Shown: positions 42,710 through 51,574 of the stretch, one piece after another | Numbering within the stretch: the first letter of the stretch is position 1 | How the letters are laid out: the number at the start of each line of letters is the position of its first letter | Notes under the pieces: generated by a model | The model's input: only the letters and a program-made list of their open reading frames with translations | Told to the model about the DNA's origin: nothing | The model's database searches: none | Made by a program: the position numbers and the translations under genes | NCBI RefSeq assembly: GCF_001550375.1 | Contig: NZ_LRTR01000687.1 | Span: 1 to 51,913 of the forward strand | Direction: 5' to 3' | DNA from: Streptomyces europaeiscabiei | GTDB taxonomy: Bacteria; Actinomycetota; Actinomycetes; Streptomycetales; Streptomycetaceae | DNA length: 51,913 nt

Positions 42710-44040
42710 GCGGCGATTCCCTTCGGGTCGGTCACAGCGTCGGTGGCGCGCAGGGCCGCGATCGCGCGGGCGAGCGCCGGGCGGTCGATGTCCCTGCCCC
42801 GGACGACCGTCCTGAGGGGCAGTGCCGACAGCGGGCGGCCGGGGGCGGACGCGTGGAGGAGGTTGTAGGTGGCGGGGGCGCCGACGCTCAGCGGGTGCGC
42901 GCCCGTCGGGTCGCCGCTCAGCTCGTCGAAGTAGCGGCGGCCACCGACCGTGGCCTGGTGGCGCAGCGTCCCGTCCAGTGCGGCATCGTCGCCGCGCAGC
43001 AGGTCCAGCTCGCCGAGCAGCGAGTAGCCGTGGTAAGCACCGGTGTTGCCGGAGTCGGTGCCGACCAGCAGGTCGCCGCGGGCCAGCGCGGTCAGGGCGT
43101 TGCGGCGCATGTCGGCGAGGGCGGCGGTGCGGGTCTCCTGGACGCCGTACTCGATGCCGTACGGCTGCTCGATGCCCTTGACGAAGTCGAGGTTGCGGAC
43201 GTCCTGGGTCTCGGCGAAGCCCTCGCGGCCGTATTCCGTCAGGAACTCGTCCCCTGTCATGATCATCGGCCGGAGCCCGGCGAGGGTCGACACGAACCGC
43301 GCCCCCTCGAACCCCTTCCAGTCGACCGCGTCGAGGGTGCGGTCGCGCACGGTGTGGGCGAAGAGGCGGAAGCCGCACTCGTACGCCCGGCGCGTCTCCT
43401 GGAGGGTGTTGCAGTCGATGACCGCCGTGACGCCGCGCTCCGCCGCGATGCGGGCGGTGAAGCGCAGGACGTGCTCCGACAGGCGGGAGAAACGGACCGG
43501 GCCGCCCGGCTGTTCCATGCCGTCGGTGAACATCACCTTCAGGAAGGTGCCGCCGCGCTCGGCGTTGGCGCGCAGGGCGTGGTCGAGGTCGGACTCGACG
43601 GCGAGCATGTGCACCGGGGCCGGGAACTCGACGCTGTGGCCGGTGCGGCCCGCCGCGTCGGTCGTCGCCGTGACCGCGTAGCCGCAGTGCGTGATCTCCG
43701 GGTACGGCCACCAGGAGGCCTCCCGGCCGGCCGCCCAGGCGTCGGCGGCCAGCGGGAAACCGAACATGTCCACGACGTGGGTGACCCCGTGGTAGAGGTA
43801 CTGGAGGGCCACGATCCGGGGGTCCTCGACCGTGTCGTCCCAGTTGGCGGGGAGGGCGACATGGGCGTGCGTCTCGGTGTAGCCGGGCCACAGCTCGTGC
43901 TCCCCGCCCTGCCGGGGGCCGGTCTTCTCGAAGGCCGTGAAGACCCCGTCCCCGGTCGTGACGTCGAAGACCGCCTCGGGGTCGAGGGCCGGGACGGCCA
44001 CCCCCCACAGCTGCCCACCGCTCCGTGGGGCGGGGGTCAT
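42706..44040 (-). CDS. Metal-dependent amidohydrolase family protein
   Basis: A 444-residue amidohydrolase-superfamily enzyme: the H-x-H pair in ETHAHVALP near residue 60, FLKVMFTDG as a possible carboxylated-Lys strand, VIDCNTLQ and FAHTV for the barrel His/Asn positions, and LVGTDSGNTG for the catalytic Asp. It is fused by ATGA overlap to the ATP-grasp gene (44037-44040). A hydrolytic or deacylating step late in the pathway is plausible; the substrate is unknown. Confidence 0.85.
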   Translation of the reverse strand: MTPAPRSGGQLWGVAVPALDPEAVFDVTTGDGVFTAFEKTGPRQGGEHELWPGYTETHAHVALPANWDDTVEDPRIVALQYLYHGVTHVVDMFGFPLAADAWAAGREASWWPYPEITHCGYAVTATTDAAGRTGHSVEFPAPVHMLAVESDLDHALRANAERGGTFLKVMFTDGMEQPGGPVRFSRLSEHVLRFTARIAAERGVTAVIDCNTLQETRRAYECGFRLFAHTVRDRTLDAVDWKGFEGARFVSTLAGLRPMIMTGDEFLTEYGREGFAETQDVRNLDFVKGIEQPYGIEYGVQETRTAALADMRRNALTALARGDLLVGTDSGNTGAYHGYSLLGELDLLRGDDAALDGTLRHQATVGGRRYFDELSGDPTGAHPLSVGAPATYNLLHASAPGRPLSALPLRTVVRGRDIDRPALARAIAALRATDAVTDPKGIAA

Positions 44041-45290
44041 CGGGCCACCTCGACCTTCAGGCGCAGGTCGATGGCGTCCAGGGCCTCCTCGTTGCGCTTG
44101 TTGACCTCGTCGCGGTCGGCGCCGGTGAAGATGATGTGACCGATCCAGTCGAAGTTGCTCTTGGAGAGGCGGCCGACCTCGACGCCGGGCTTCTTGTAGG
44201 CGAGGGCGCTGTGGAAGCCGGGCAGGTCCCGCAGGCCGTCGAAGCCGATGGACTCGACCGTGCCGGCGACCGGGGAGCCGAACCACTGGCCGCCCGCGAT
44301 GGTCTCGCCGGGGAAGGGCAGTTCGGGGCGCTCGCCGAGGGCCTGACGGATGACCTCCAGGTAGGCGTCGACGCCGGAGCTGATCTGCATGAGGCTCGGC
44401 ACGATGCCGCCGATGAGCCGGCCGTTGACCTCGCACAGCACCGGGCCGTCCGGGCCGAGCAGGAACTCGGTGTGGATGAAGCCGAAGTCGACGCCCAGCT
44501 CGTTCAGGACCTTCGTCGTCATCGCGAACAGCTCGTACTGGAGCGGGTGTCCGGTGAAGTACGTGGCGCCCATCTCGATGAAGTGCGGGAAGCCGCTGAG
44601 CGGGCGGTCGGTCAGCCCGAGGTTGACGACCTCGCCCTTGCCGAGCACGCAGGACTCCACCGAGATCAGCTCGCCGGTGACGAACTCCTCGATCAGGATG
44701 TCCGGGATGCGGACGACGCCGCGCCCGTAGTCGACGACCTCCGCCAGCTCGGCGAGGTAGGCGGTCAGGTCGTCCTCGTCCCTGAGGTGCAGGACGTGCA
44801 GGCTGGCGGTGCCGTCGGACGGCTTCACCACGCACGGGAAGCCGATCTCGCGGACGGCCGCCTCGACCTTCGTCGGGTCGGAGACGTGCGCGAAGCGCGG
44901 CTGGCGGACGCCCCGGCCGTCCAGCGTGAGGCGGGTGAGGTGCTTGTGACGGGCGTTGCGGGCGCCGTCGACGCTCATCCCGGGCAGCCCCAGCGCCTCG
45001 GCGACGGCTGCGGTGTGGACCGTGTGGTACTCGCTGTACGTGGTCACCCCGTCCACCGGGCGCTCGGCGTGGACCTCGCGGGCCAGGGCCGTCAGCTCCT
45101 CGATGGAGAAGGCCTTCTCGCTCTTGATGACGTGGCAGTTGGGGTGCGCGTAGGCGGCCTCGGTGAGCGGGGAGACGGCGAGGTAGAAGTCGGGGTCGAC
45201 CGAGACGAGGGTGACGTCGTGGCCGAGATCGAGGACGCCCGCGATGCCGGCCATGCCGTTGGGGTTGCATTCGATCATGAGGATGTGCAC
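44037..45290 (-). CDS. ATP-grasp ligase, carboxylate-amine type
   Basis: A 417-residue ATP-grasp enzyme. The pre-grasp N-domain begins MHILMIECNPNGMAGI. The ATP-binding block is FPCVVKPSDGTASLHVL, ADP/Mg ligands are in LIEEFVTGELISVE, and LCEVNGRLIGG carries the Glu/Asn pair. The C-terminal domain carries an AGTVESIGFDGL segment typical of L-amino-acid ligases such as BacD. LysX enzymes are shorter (about 280), so this is more likely a peptide-bond-forming ligase than the carrier-loading enzyme. GTG 45290 has AAGGAG. It starts a sub-block 46 bases after the transketolase gene. Confidence 0.88.
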   Translation of the reverse strand: MHILMIECNPNGMAGIAGVLDLGHDVTLVSVDPDFYLAVSPLTEAAYAHPNCHVIKSEKAFSIEELTALAREVHAERPVDGVTTYSEYHTVHTAAVAEALGLPGMSVDGARNARHKHLTRLTLDGRGVRQPRFAHVSDPTKVEAAVREIGFPCVVKPSDGTASLHVLHLRDEDDLTAYLAELAEVVDYGRGVVRIPDILIEEFVTGELISVESCVLGKGEVVNLGLTDRPLSGFPHFIEMGATYFTGHPLQYELFAMTTKVLNELGVDFGFIHTEFLLGPDGPVLCEVNGRLIGGIVPSLMQISSGVDAYLEVIRQALGERPELPFPGETIAGGQWFGSPVAGTVESIGFDGLRDLPGFHSALAYKKPGVEVGRLSKSNFDWIGHIIFTGADRDEVNKRNEEALDAIDLRLKVEVAR

Positions 45291-45336
45291 GGGGACTCCT
45301 TGGGTGTGATGTGGGTGAATTCCGTTGCCGTGACGC

Positions 45337-46353
45337 TCAGTCGGCGTGGGTCCGGGCGGGCGCCGACGGCGTCCCGGCCTTCTCGATCGCCGCGAGTACG
45401 GCGGGCAGGTCCAGGCCCAGCGCGGCCATGACCTCCTCGTGGTCGCCGCCCTGCGAGGGCCAGCTCCGGTCGGCGCTGACCGACGTGACCCGGCAGTCGG
45501 GCAGCAGCAGGGCCAGCGCTTCGGCGACCCCGCCCTGGCCCCGGTGCTCCTCGACGACCACGAACCGGGAGTGGTGGCGGGCGAGTTCGGCCGCGGCCTC
45601 GGTCAGGTGCTCGTGGTCGAGGTACACGAGGTGCGCGTGGGCGGCGGTGGGCGCGGCCCTCCGGGCGGCGAGGGCGAGCCTGGTGCCCTCCTCGCCGACG
45701 GAGACCAGGCACACGCCCTCGTGGCCCGATCCAGCGGTGGGGGCCCCGAACTCCCAGTTGACGAGCGGCAGTTCGTCGCCGAGTACCGGGAGGGAGTCGT
45801 AGGTGGCGTTGCGCCCCGTACGGATGTAGTGCGGGCGCCCGGAGCGGACCGCCTCCCGTACGACCGCGCGCATCTCGGCGTCGCCGTACGGGGCCGCGAT
45901 GGTCACGCCCGGCACGCTGCGCAGGATCGCCAGGTCCTCCAGGCAGTGGTGGGTGGTCCCGAACCAGGCGCCGGAGACACCGGCGTACGGCGCGACGACC
46001 GTGACCCCGGCGGCCAGGTAGCCGAGGGTCAGCTTCAGGCTCTCGGCGGCGCGCAGGGCGGCGAACGGGGCGAAGGTGCTGACGAACGGCTTGTGACCGC
46101 CGGCCGCGAGGCCCGCCGCCATGTCCACCATGGCCCCCTCGGCGATCCCGAGGTTGAGGAAACGCTCCGGGTGGGCGGCCTGGAAGGGGTGTCCCTTGCC
46201 GCCCAGATCCGCCTCCAGGCAGACGATCGTGTCGTCGGAGGCGGCGAGCCGGGTCAGCTCGTCCCGGTAGGCGTCACGACCGGAGAGGGTCACCGGTCGC
46301 TGGTCGGTGGGGAGCGCGCTTGCGGTTGCGGTTGCGGTTGCCGGAAGGCTCAT
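45337..46353 (-). CDS. Transketolase, C-terminal subunit
   Basis: A 338-residue subunit with pyrimidine-binding and C-terminal domains: FLNLGIAEGAMVDMAAGLA (conserved Glu), FAPFAALRAAESLKL, TTHHCLEDLAILRSVPG, and a transketolase-C end VVEEHRGQGGVAEAL. It pairs with the N-terminal subunit encoded immediately upstream (ATGA overlap). Residues 5-14 are an AT-repeat run (ATATATASAL). In AmCP pathways such split transketolases add a two-carbon ketol unit to the carrier-bound semialdehyde. Short of family-specific evidence, a pentose-phosphate role cannot be excluded. Confidence 0.9.
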   Translation of the reverse strand: MSLPATATATASALPTDQRPVTLSGRDAYRDELTRLAASDDTIVCLEADLGGKGHPFQAAHPERFLNLGIAEGAMVDMAAGLAAGGHKPFVSTFAPFAALRAAESLKLTLGYLAAGVTVVAPYAGVSGAWFGTTHHCLEDLAILRSVPGVTIAAPYGDAEMRAVVREAVRSGRPHYIRTGRNATYDSLPVLGDELPLVNWEFGAPTAGSGHEGVCLVSVGEEGTRLALAARRAAPTAAHAHLVYLDHEHLTEAAAELARHHSRFVVVEEHRGQGGVAEALALLLPDCRVTSVSADRSWPSQGGDHEEVMAALGLDLPAVLAAIEKAGTPSAPARTHAD

Positions 46354-47183
46354 CGGATCGCTCGCTTCCACTTGGCGGCGCGCGCCTCGTCGATGGTCAC
46401 GTAGTGGCTGCCGGCCTTGCCCTCGACGGCTCGGACACCCTTGCCCTTGACCGTGTCGGCGATGACGGCGAGGGGGCGGCGGGCGGTCGAGCGGTCGTCC
46501 GCCAGCAGGCCGGTGAGGGCGCGCAGGTCGTGGCCGTCGGCCTCCGTCACGTCGAACCCGAACGCGGTGAAGCGTTCCGCGAGCCGGGGCAGTGGGGAGA
46601 TGTCGGCGACCATGCCGTCGTTCTGGCCGCCGTTGCGGTCGACGACGAGCACGAAGTTGCCCAGTTGCTGCGCGGCGGCGACCTGGCAGGTCTCCCAGAC
46701 CAGGCCCTCCTGCAGTTCGCCGTCCCCGGCGACCGCGATGCCGAGCCCGTGCCGCCCCCGCAGCCGCTGGGACAGCGCCCACCCGGCGGCGTACGGGACG
46801 CCGTGGCCGAGGCTGCCGGTGGGGAAGCGGACGCCGGGCACCTTGGGGCCGGGATGGCCGGTGTAGGGGTGGCCGGCGAGGCCGTACAGCGGGGCCGGGT
46901 TCTCCGGCAGGACCCCGCTGACGTGCAGGGCCGCGTAGAGCCCGGCGGCGGCGTGGCCCTTGCTGAGCACGACCTCGGTGCCGTCGCCGGCGGAGGCGCG
47001 GTGCAGCGCGGCGATCAGGATGTCGAGGACGGAGAGGCTGCCGCCGAGGTGGCAGCCGCGTGGGCTCGCCGCCATGTCGACCACCAGCCGACGGGCCTCG
47101 ACGGCCCGTTCGGTGAGGGTGGCCACCAGGTCGGCCGGGTCACCGTCCCCGACCCGGGGTTCTTCGAGTACGGCCGTGGTCAT
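46350..47183 (-). CDS. Transketolase, N-terminal subunit
   Basis: A 277-residue thiamin-diphosphate-binding subunit: GCHLGGSLSVLDIL, LSKGHAAAGLYA (His), PTGSLGHGVPYAAG, and the ThDP motif GDGELQEGLVWE...VDRNGGQ. It needs the partner at 45337 for a full active site. ATG 47183 overlaps the kinase-hydrolase stop by 4 bases; an open GTG-less extension to 47213 is unnecessary. It is embedded in the amino-acid modification operon, which argues for a specialised C2 transfer. Confidence 0.9.
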   Translation of the reverse strand: MTTAVLEEPRVGDGDPADLVATLTERAVEARRLVVDMAASPRGCHLGGSLSVLDILIAALHRASAGDGTEVVLSKGHAAAGLYAALHVSGVLPENPAPLYGLAGHPYTGHPGPKVPGVRFPTGSLGHGVPYAAGWALSQRLRGRHGLGIAVAGDGELQEGLVWETCQVAAAQQLGNFVLVVDRNGGQNDGMVADISPLPRLAERFTAFGFDVTEADGHDLRALTGLLADDRSTARRPLAVIADTVKGKGVRAVEGKAGSHYVTIDEARAAKWKRAIR

Positions 47184-49192
47184 CGCCGGCTCCCCCCGGG
47201 CAGGGCGAACCACCGGTGGACCGCGTCGGCGAGCAGCGTGCGGGCGGTGCGGTACTCCATGGGGTCGATGCGTTCCTCGTCGGTGTGGTCCAGGGAGGAG
47301 TCGCCCGGCCCGTACGCCACCATCGGGACGTCGTGCCAGGTCGTGGCCAGTGTGTTCATGTCGGACGTGCCCTTCTTCACCACGAAGCGGGGTCTGATCC
47401 CGGCCTGTGCGAAGGCCCGGGTGAAGACCTTGACCAGGGCGCTGGAGCGGCCTCCGGCGTGCCCGGGGGTGGCGCGCAGCACCTCGACCCGTACGTCGTC
47501 GCGGACGTGGGCCAGCGCGGCGGCCGTGAGCGCCTCGACGTCCGCCTCGGGCGGCACCCGGAAGTTGAGGATCCCGGTGGCCGTGCTGCGCTTCCGCCCG
47601 TTCTCCACCTGGACGTCGATGACCGCGCTGAGCGCGTCCGGCGCCTCGGCGAGCACCGCCGCCCGGATGCGGCCGAGGACGTCGATCAGGTGGTCCGGCG
47701 CGGACACGGCGTCCATCCCGGCGGAGTGGCCGCTGGGCACGGACGCGGTCACCCGGAGCTTGAACAGCCCGAAGTAGCCGAGGGTCAGGGTCCCGGAGCC
47801 GCTGGGCTCGCCGATGACGACGGCGTCGGCGGGGTACCGGTCACGGACGTGGAAGGCGCCCTTGGAGGACGAGATCTCCTCCTCGACCGCGCCGACCACG
47901 CACAGCCGACCGTCCTCGGGGATGTCCGCGTGGGCGAGCACCTCCAGGAAGTTGGCGAGGCTGCCCTTGGCGTCGACGCTGCCCCGCGCCCACAGTTCGC
48001 CGTCGCGCCACTCGGCCGGCCAGTGGTGCGGGACCGTGTCGAGGTGGCCGAGGAGCAGGAGCCGCCGGGGCCCGTCGCCGCGCGTGGCGACGAGGTTGCC
48101 CGCCTCGTCCACCTGGGCGTCGATGCCGCGCTCCCGGCACCACTCGGCGAGATACGCGGCGAGTTCGGCCTCGTCCCGCGACACCGACGGCACGCACGCG
48201 ACCCGGGTGAGCAGCCCGAGATCGGCCGCCGGTTCCTTCGTACGCCAGAACCGGGTCCAGCCGGACGGCTCGCTCATCGTGTGCGGGCCGGTGATGGCGA
48301 CGTCCGCGCCGCTGTCCTTCATGGCGATCTCGGCGGCACGCACCTTCTGCCGCATCCTGCCGCCCGCGTACTTGGCGCCCTCGCCCGGATAGGCGTCGTA
48401 CAGCGTCGAGCCGGGCACGGCCGGGTCGGTCAGCAGCCCGGCGGTGCCGGTGACCAGCCGCAGATGGTCGGCGCCGAGCGCGCCGGTCAGCACGGCGGCG
48501 AGCACGTCCGCGTCCACGTTCAGCGGTGCCCCGCCGGCCGGGTCGGCGACCGGCGGCGACAGACAGACGACGTCGTACGCCTCCAGCAGCGCGGTGAGCC
48601 CGTCGACGTCGACCCCTGTCGGCACACCGGCGCGGTGATCCCGTACGACGAGGGTGCGCCCCTCGCCGGACACCGCCTTCAGCGGCCGGTTGGCCCTCCC
48701 GGCCACGAGCCCGCCGCGCGCGGCGACGGAGGTGAACACGCTCAGGCCGAGTGCCCGCAGCTCCCGTTCCACGGCGGGCAGGGTCACCCGCTCGTAGGCG
48801 TCGACCAGGTGCGTCATCTCCTCCGGCGGGCAGTACCGCACCGAGTCCCCGTTGGCCAGCCGCAGTTGGGGCATCGGCCGTCCGATCGCCCCGTAGTGCC
48901 GCTCGATGCCGGTGGCCCCGCCCGCGACGAGCAGCACCCGGGCACCCCGGGCCACCAGATCCGCGAGTTCCTTGTGGATGGTGCCGCGATCGAGGGTGGC
49001 GCTGCCGGCCTTGATGACGTACAGGGGGCGGGTGGGCTTGATGACGGGCCGGGTCGGCACGGAGGTGACCCGCGAGTCCGGAGCCGGGGCCGGCGTCGGC
49101 GTCACGGCCGGGATCGGGGTCACGGCCGGGATCGGGGTCACGGCCGGGGTCGGGGTCACGGCCGGGGTCGGCCGTTCCATCTGCGTCGTCAT
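47180..49192 (-). CDS. Fusion of LysZ/ArgB-like amino-acid kinase and LysK-like M20 hydrolase
   Basis: A 670-residue two-domain enzyme. Residues 1-55 are a Pro/Thr/Ala/Val linker with TPAVTP-type repeats. The kinase (about 56-315) has YVIKAGSATLD, LLVAGGATGIERHYG, LNVDADVLAAVLTGALGADHLRLVTG and GGRMRQKVRAAEIAM, as in LysZ/ArgB acetylglutamate-kinase-fold enzymes. The M20 metallopeptidase (about 325-665) has GHLDTVPH, ARGSVDAKGSLA, AVEEEISSSKG and a final SLDHTDEER. In AmCP pathways the two act at opposite ends, phosphorylation of the carrier-bound acid and release of the finished amino acid, and are normally separate genes. The fusion is unusual. ATGA overlaps join it to both neighbours. Confidence 0.88.
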   Translation of the reverse strand: MTTQMERPTPAVTPTPAVTPIPAVTPIPAVTPTPAPAPDSRVTSVPTRPVIKPTRPLYVIKAGSATLDRGTIHKELADLVARGARVLLVAGGATGIERHYGAIGRPMPQLRLANGDSVRYCPPEEMTHLVDAYERVTLPAVERELRALGLSVFTSVAARGGLVAGRANRPLKAVSGEGRTLVVRDHRAGVPTGVDVDGLTALLEAYDVVCLSPPVADPAGGAPLNVDADVLAAVLTGALGADHLRLVTGTAGLLTDPAVPGSTLYDAYPGEGAKYAGGRMRQKVRAAEIAMKDSGADVAITGPHTMSEPSGWTRFWRTKEPAADLGLLTRVACVPSVSRDEAELAAYLAEWCRERGIDAQVDEAGNLVATRGDGPRRLLLLGHLDTVPHHWPAEWRDGELWARGSVDAKGSLANFLEVLAHADIPEDGRLCVVGAVEEEISSSKGAFHVRDRYPADAVVIGEPSGSGTLTLGYFGLFKLRVTASVPSGHSAGMDAVSAPDHLIDVLGRIRAAVLAEAPDALSAVIDVQVENGRKRSTATGILNFRVPPEADVEALTAAALAHVRDDVRVEVLRATPGHAGGRSSALVKVFTRAFAQAGIRPRFVVKKGTSDMNTLATTWHDVPMVAYGPGDSSLDHTDEERIDPMEYRTARTLLADAVHRWFALPGGSRR
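49101..49172 (-). repeat. Four 18-bp tandem repeats coding the TPAVTP linker
   Basis: Units of 18 bp (gtcacggccgggatcggg and a gtcgg variant) at 49101, 49119, 49137 and 49155 encode Pro-Thr/Ile-Pro-Ala-Val-Thr hexapeptides at the N-terminus of the kinase-hydrolase fusion. Confidence 0.92.
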
Positions 49193-50262
49193 GGCGACAC
49201 CGCCGTGGTCGGCAGGCCGGCCGACTCCTCGAAGCCGCTGATCAGGTTCATCGCCTGGACGGCCTGCCCCGCCGCGCCCTTGATGAGGTTGTCGAGGGCG
49301 GCGACGGCGACGACCTGGCCGCCCTGGACCGCGATGGCGACCTCGGCGACGTTCGAGCCGACGACCGCCTTGAGCATCGGGAAGTCCTGCGGGGCCCTGG
49401 GCGCCGGGCGGACCCGTACGAAGGGCTTGCCGACGTACGCCTTGGCGTAGGCCCGCTTGACGTCCAACGCGGTGACGCCGTCGCGGAGTTCGGCGTACGC
49501 GGTGACCATGATGCCCCGGGCCACGTCCAGGCTGTGGGTGGAGAACCGCAGGTCCACGGCCGCGCCGGTGAAGTCGGCGATGGCCTGCCGGACCTCGGGG
49601 GCGTGCCGGTGCCCGTACAGCTTGTGCACCCGGAAGTTGCCGGTGCGCTCGGCGGGGGGCTCGTTGCTGCCCCGGCCGCCACCGGTGGAGCCGGTCTTGG
49701 CGTCGACGACGACCCGGTCGGTGGCCAGCGGCTCGGCCCCGGCGAACAGGGGGTACAGGGCGTAGATCGTCGTGACGGCCATGCAGCCGGGCAGGTTCAC
49801 GAACCGCCCGGTCGGCGTCTCGGTGCTCAGCTCCGGTACGTAGTAGGCGAAGTCCTCCAGCGGCGGGTGCTCGGCGGTCTTCGGGTAGTGGGCCCGCACC
49901 TCGTCCTCGGCCCGCAGCCGGAAGTCACCGCCCAGGTTCAGCACCCGCTTGGCCTGCGACGCGATCAGCGGCAGCCGCTCGGGCAGCGCCCCGGTGGGCA
50001 GACAGCCGAAGGCCACGTCGACGGGGTCGGTCTCCGCCAGCTCGGCCAGCGGCCGGAACCTCAGCCCGCCCGCCTTCGGATGGTTGCGCAGCCACGGGTG
50101 CACGCTGCCGATGGCGGCACCGGCGGCCCGCTCGGCGGACAGGAAGGCGAGTTCGACGTGCGGATGCTCAAGGAGGAGCCGGATGACCTCGCCCCCGGTG
50201 TATCCGCTGGCACCGACGACGGCGACGCGGATCCTGTCGTGTGTGAGTCCGGTGTCAGCCAA
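49189..50262 (-). CDS. N-acyl-aminoacyl-phosphate reductase, ArgC/LysY-like
   Basis: A 357-residue semialdehyde-forming reductase: VAVVGASGYTGGEVIRLLLEHP (NADP motif), the catalytic Cys in NLPGCMAVTTIYAL near residue 158, and the His in KLYGHRHAPEVRQ. No ATG/GTG lies before the nucleotide loop, so TTG 50262 is the likely start, overlapping the aminotransferase stop by 8 bases. It would reduce the acyl phosphate made by the fused kinase to an aldehyde. It resembles LysY as much as ArgC, and the context favours a carrier-bound substrate over arginine synthesis. Confidence 0.9.
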   Translation of the reverse strand: MADTGLTHDRIRVAVVGASGYTGGEVIRLLLEHPHVELAFLSAERAAGAAIGSVHPWLRNHPKAGGLRFRPLAELAETDPVDVAFGCLPTGALPERLPLIASQAKRVLNLGGDFRLRAEDEVRAHYPKTAEHPPLEDFAYYVPELSTETPTGRFVNLPGCMAVTTIYALYPLFAGAEPLATDRVVVDAKTGSTGGGRGSNEPPAERTGNFRVHKLYGHRHAPEVRQAIADFTGAAVDLRFSTHSLDVARGIMVTAYAELRDGVTALDVKRAYAKAYVGKPFVRVRPAPRAPQDFPMLKAVVGSNVAEVAIAVQGGQVVAVAALDNLIKGAAGQAVQAMNLISGFEESAGLPTTAVSP

Positions 50263-51574
50263 GGCGGGCCGCCTTCTCGTACGGCCGCACGTACGCGCGG
50301 TCCCCGACGAGCTTGCGGATGGCGTCGGGGCGCCGGGCGACCTTGCGGAAGGCGTCGGCGTAACGCAGGATCCGCTCGTACTCGACCGGGGAGCGCAGCT
50401 CGCGGCAGAGGACGAGGGTGGAGTCGAGCATGCCGAGCGTGACGGGGAAGTCCTCCGGCCGGTGGTCGCGCACGGCGCCCGGGTTGAGGGTGAACGGATA
50501 GCCGTTGCCGAAGCCGTCCCGGTGCTGGAAGGGCAGATGGCACGGGATGGGTGTGTTCTGCCACTCGCGCGCCGGCACACCCTCGGCGACCAGCAGCTCG
50601 TGCACGGCCTCCTTGACGGCGTACACGGGCAGGTCGTCCAGGCCGACGGCCTCGGGGTGCAGGGTGACCCGGTACATGTTGTACGCGTGGACGTGCCCGT
50701 CCGGCACGTGCGGCGGAGTGAACAGCCCGGTCCCGTGGAGGGCCTCCCCCAGCAGCGCGGCGTTACGGGCCCGGATCTCGTCGTAGTACGGCAGCCGCTT
50801 GAGCTGGCTGCTGCCGAAGGCCGCGGCGACCCAGGACATCCCGTAGTCGATGCCGTGCCGGGCGAGGTAGGAGACCGCCCGCTCGTACGACTCCTCCCGG
50901 GCGAAGAAGGCGATGCCGCCCTCCCCGCCGAGCGGGAAGTTCTTGTCGGCCATCAGGCTCTGCCCGGCCGCGTCGCCGAGGGATCCGGCGACCCGGTCGC
51001 CGATCTTCGCGGAGTGGGCGTGGGAGGCGTCCTCGACGAGGGCGATGCCGTGCCGGTCGGCGAGGGCGCGCAGGGCGGGCACGTCGGCGGGCAGACCATG
51101 GACGTGCACGGGCATGAGCGCCCGGGTCCGGTCGGTGATCGCTTCGGCCGCGGCGGCCGGGTCCATGCAGTAGGTGACCGGGTCGACGTCGACGAACACG
51201 GGAACGGCGTGGGCCGCGACGACCGCCTGCGCGGTGGCGATGAACGTGAACGCCGGCACGATGACCTCGTCGCCCGGCCGCACCCCGGCACCCACGAGCG
51301 CCATGTGCAGGCTGGACGTACCGCTGGCCGTGGGCAGCGCGAACCCGGCGCCCACGTACGCCCGGTAGGCCTCGGCGAAGTCCGCGACGACCTTCTCGGG
51401 CGTCTGGCGCTGGGCGAGCATCAGGTTGAACACGTCTTCCTTGGTGATGACGGGGAAGAGCGTGCGGCGCATGGCCTTGGGGATGATCTCGCCGCCGCCC
51501 AGGGCGGCGAGTTCGCCGTCGAGGTCCGCCGGATTCGGCAGCGGCAACGGCGAGTTCGGGAAGTCGGTGATCAT
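50255..51574 (-). CDS. DegT/DnrJ/EryC1-family PLP aminotransferase
   Basis: A 439-residue aminotransferase: PTASGTSSLHMAL, VIVPAFTFIATAQAV, EDASHAHSA (PLP-ring Asp) and SLMADKNFPLGGEGG with the internal-aldimine Lys. The C-terminal domain is complete. The family forms sugar amines and AHBA, but here it sits between a lysine-less homologue and the semialdehyde reductase, so it may aminate the ketol product of the split transketolase. ATG 51574 overlaps the upstream stop (ATGA). Confidence 0.9.
   Translation of the reverse strand: MITDFPNSPLPLPNPADLDGELAALGGGEIIPKAMRRTLFPVITKEDVFNLMLAQRQTPEKVVADFAEAYRAYVGAGFALPTASGTSSLHMALVGAGVRPGDEVIVPAFTFIATAQAVVAAHAVPVFVDVDPVTYCMDPAAAAEAITDRTRALMPVHVHGLPADVPALRALADRHGIALVEDASHAHSAKIGDRVAGSLGDAAGQSLMADKNFPLGGEGGIAFFAREESYERAVSYLARHGIDYGMSWVAAAFGSSQLKRLPYYDEIRARNAALLGEALHGTGLFTPPHVPDGHVHAYNMYRVTLHPEAVGLDDLPVYAVKEAVHELLVAEGVPAREWQNTPIPCHLPFQHRDGFGNGYPFTLNPGAVRDHRPEDFPVTLGMLDSTLVLCRELRSPVEYERILRYADAFRKVARRPDAIRKLVGDRAYVRPYEKAARLG

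Noticed and set aside
42710..44008. Open frame joining amidohydrolase antisense-phase sequence to the MFS gene
   Set aside because: Only the part after GTG 42709 has transporter homology; the rest is an alternative frame of the amidohydrolase gene.
45291..45336. Possible hidden carrier-protein gene in the operon gap
   Set aside because: The gap is only 46 bases, too short for a LysW-like protein, and no Cys-rich small frame was seen around it.
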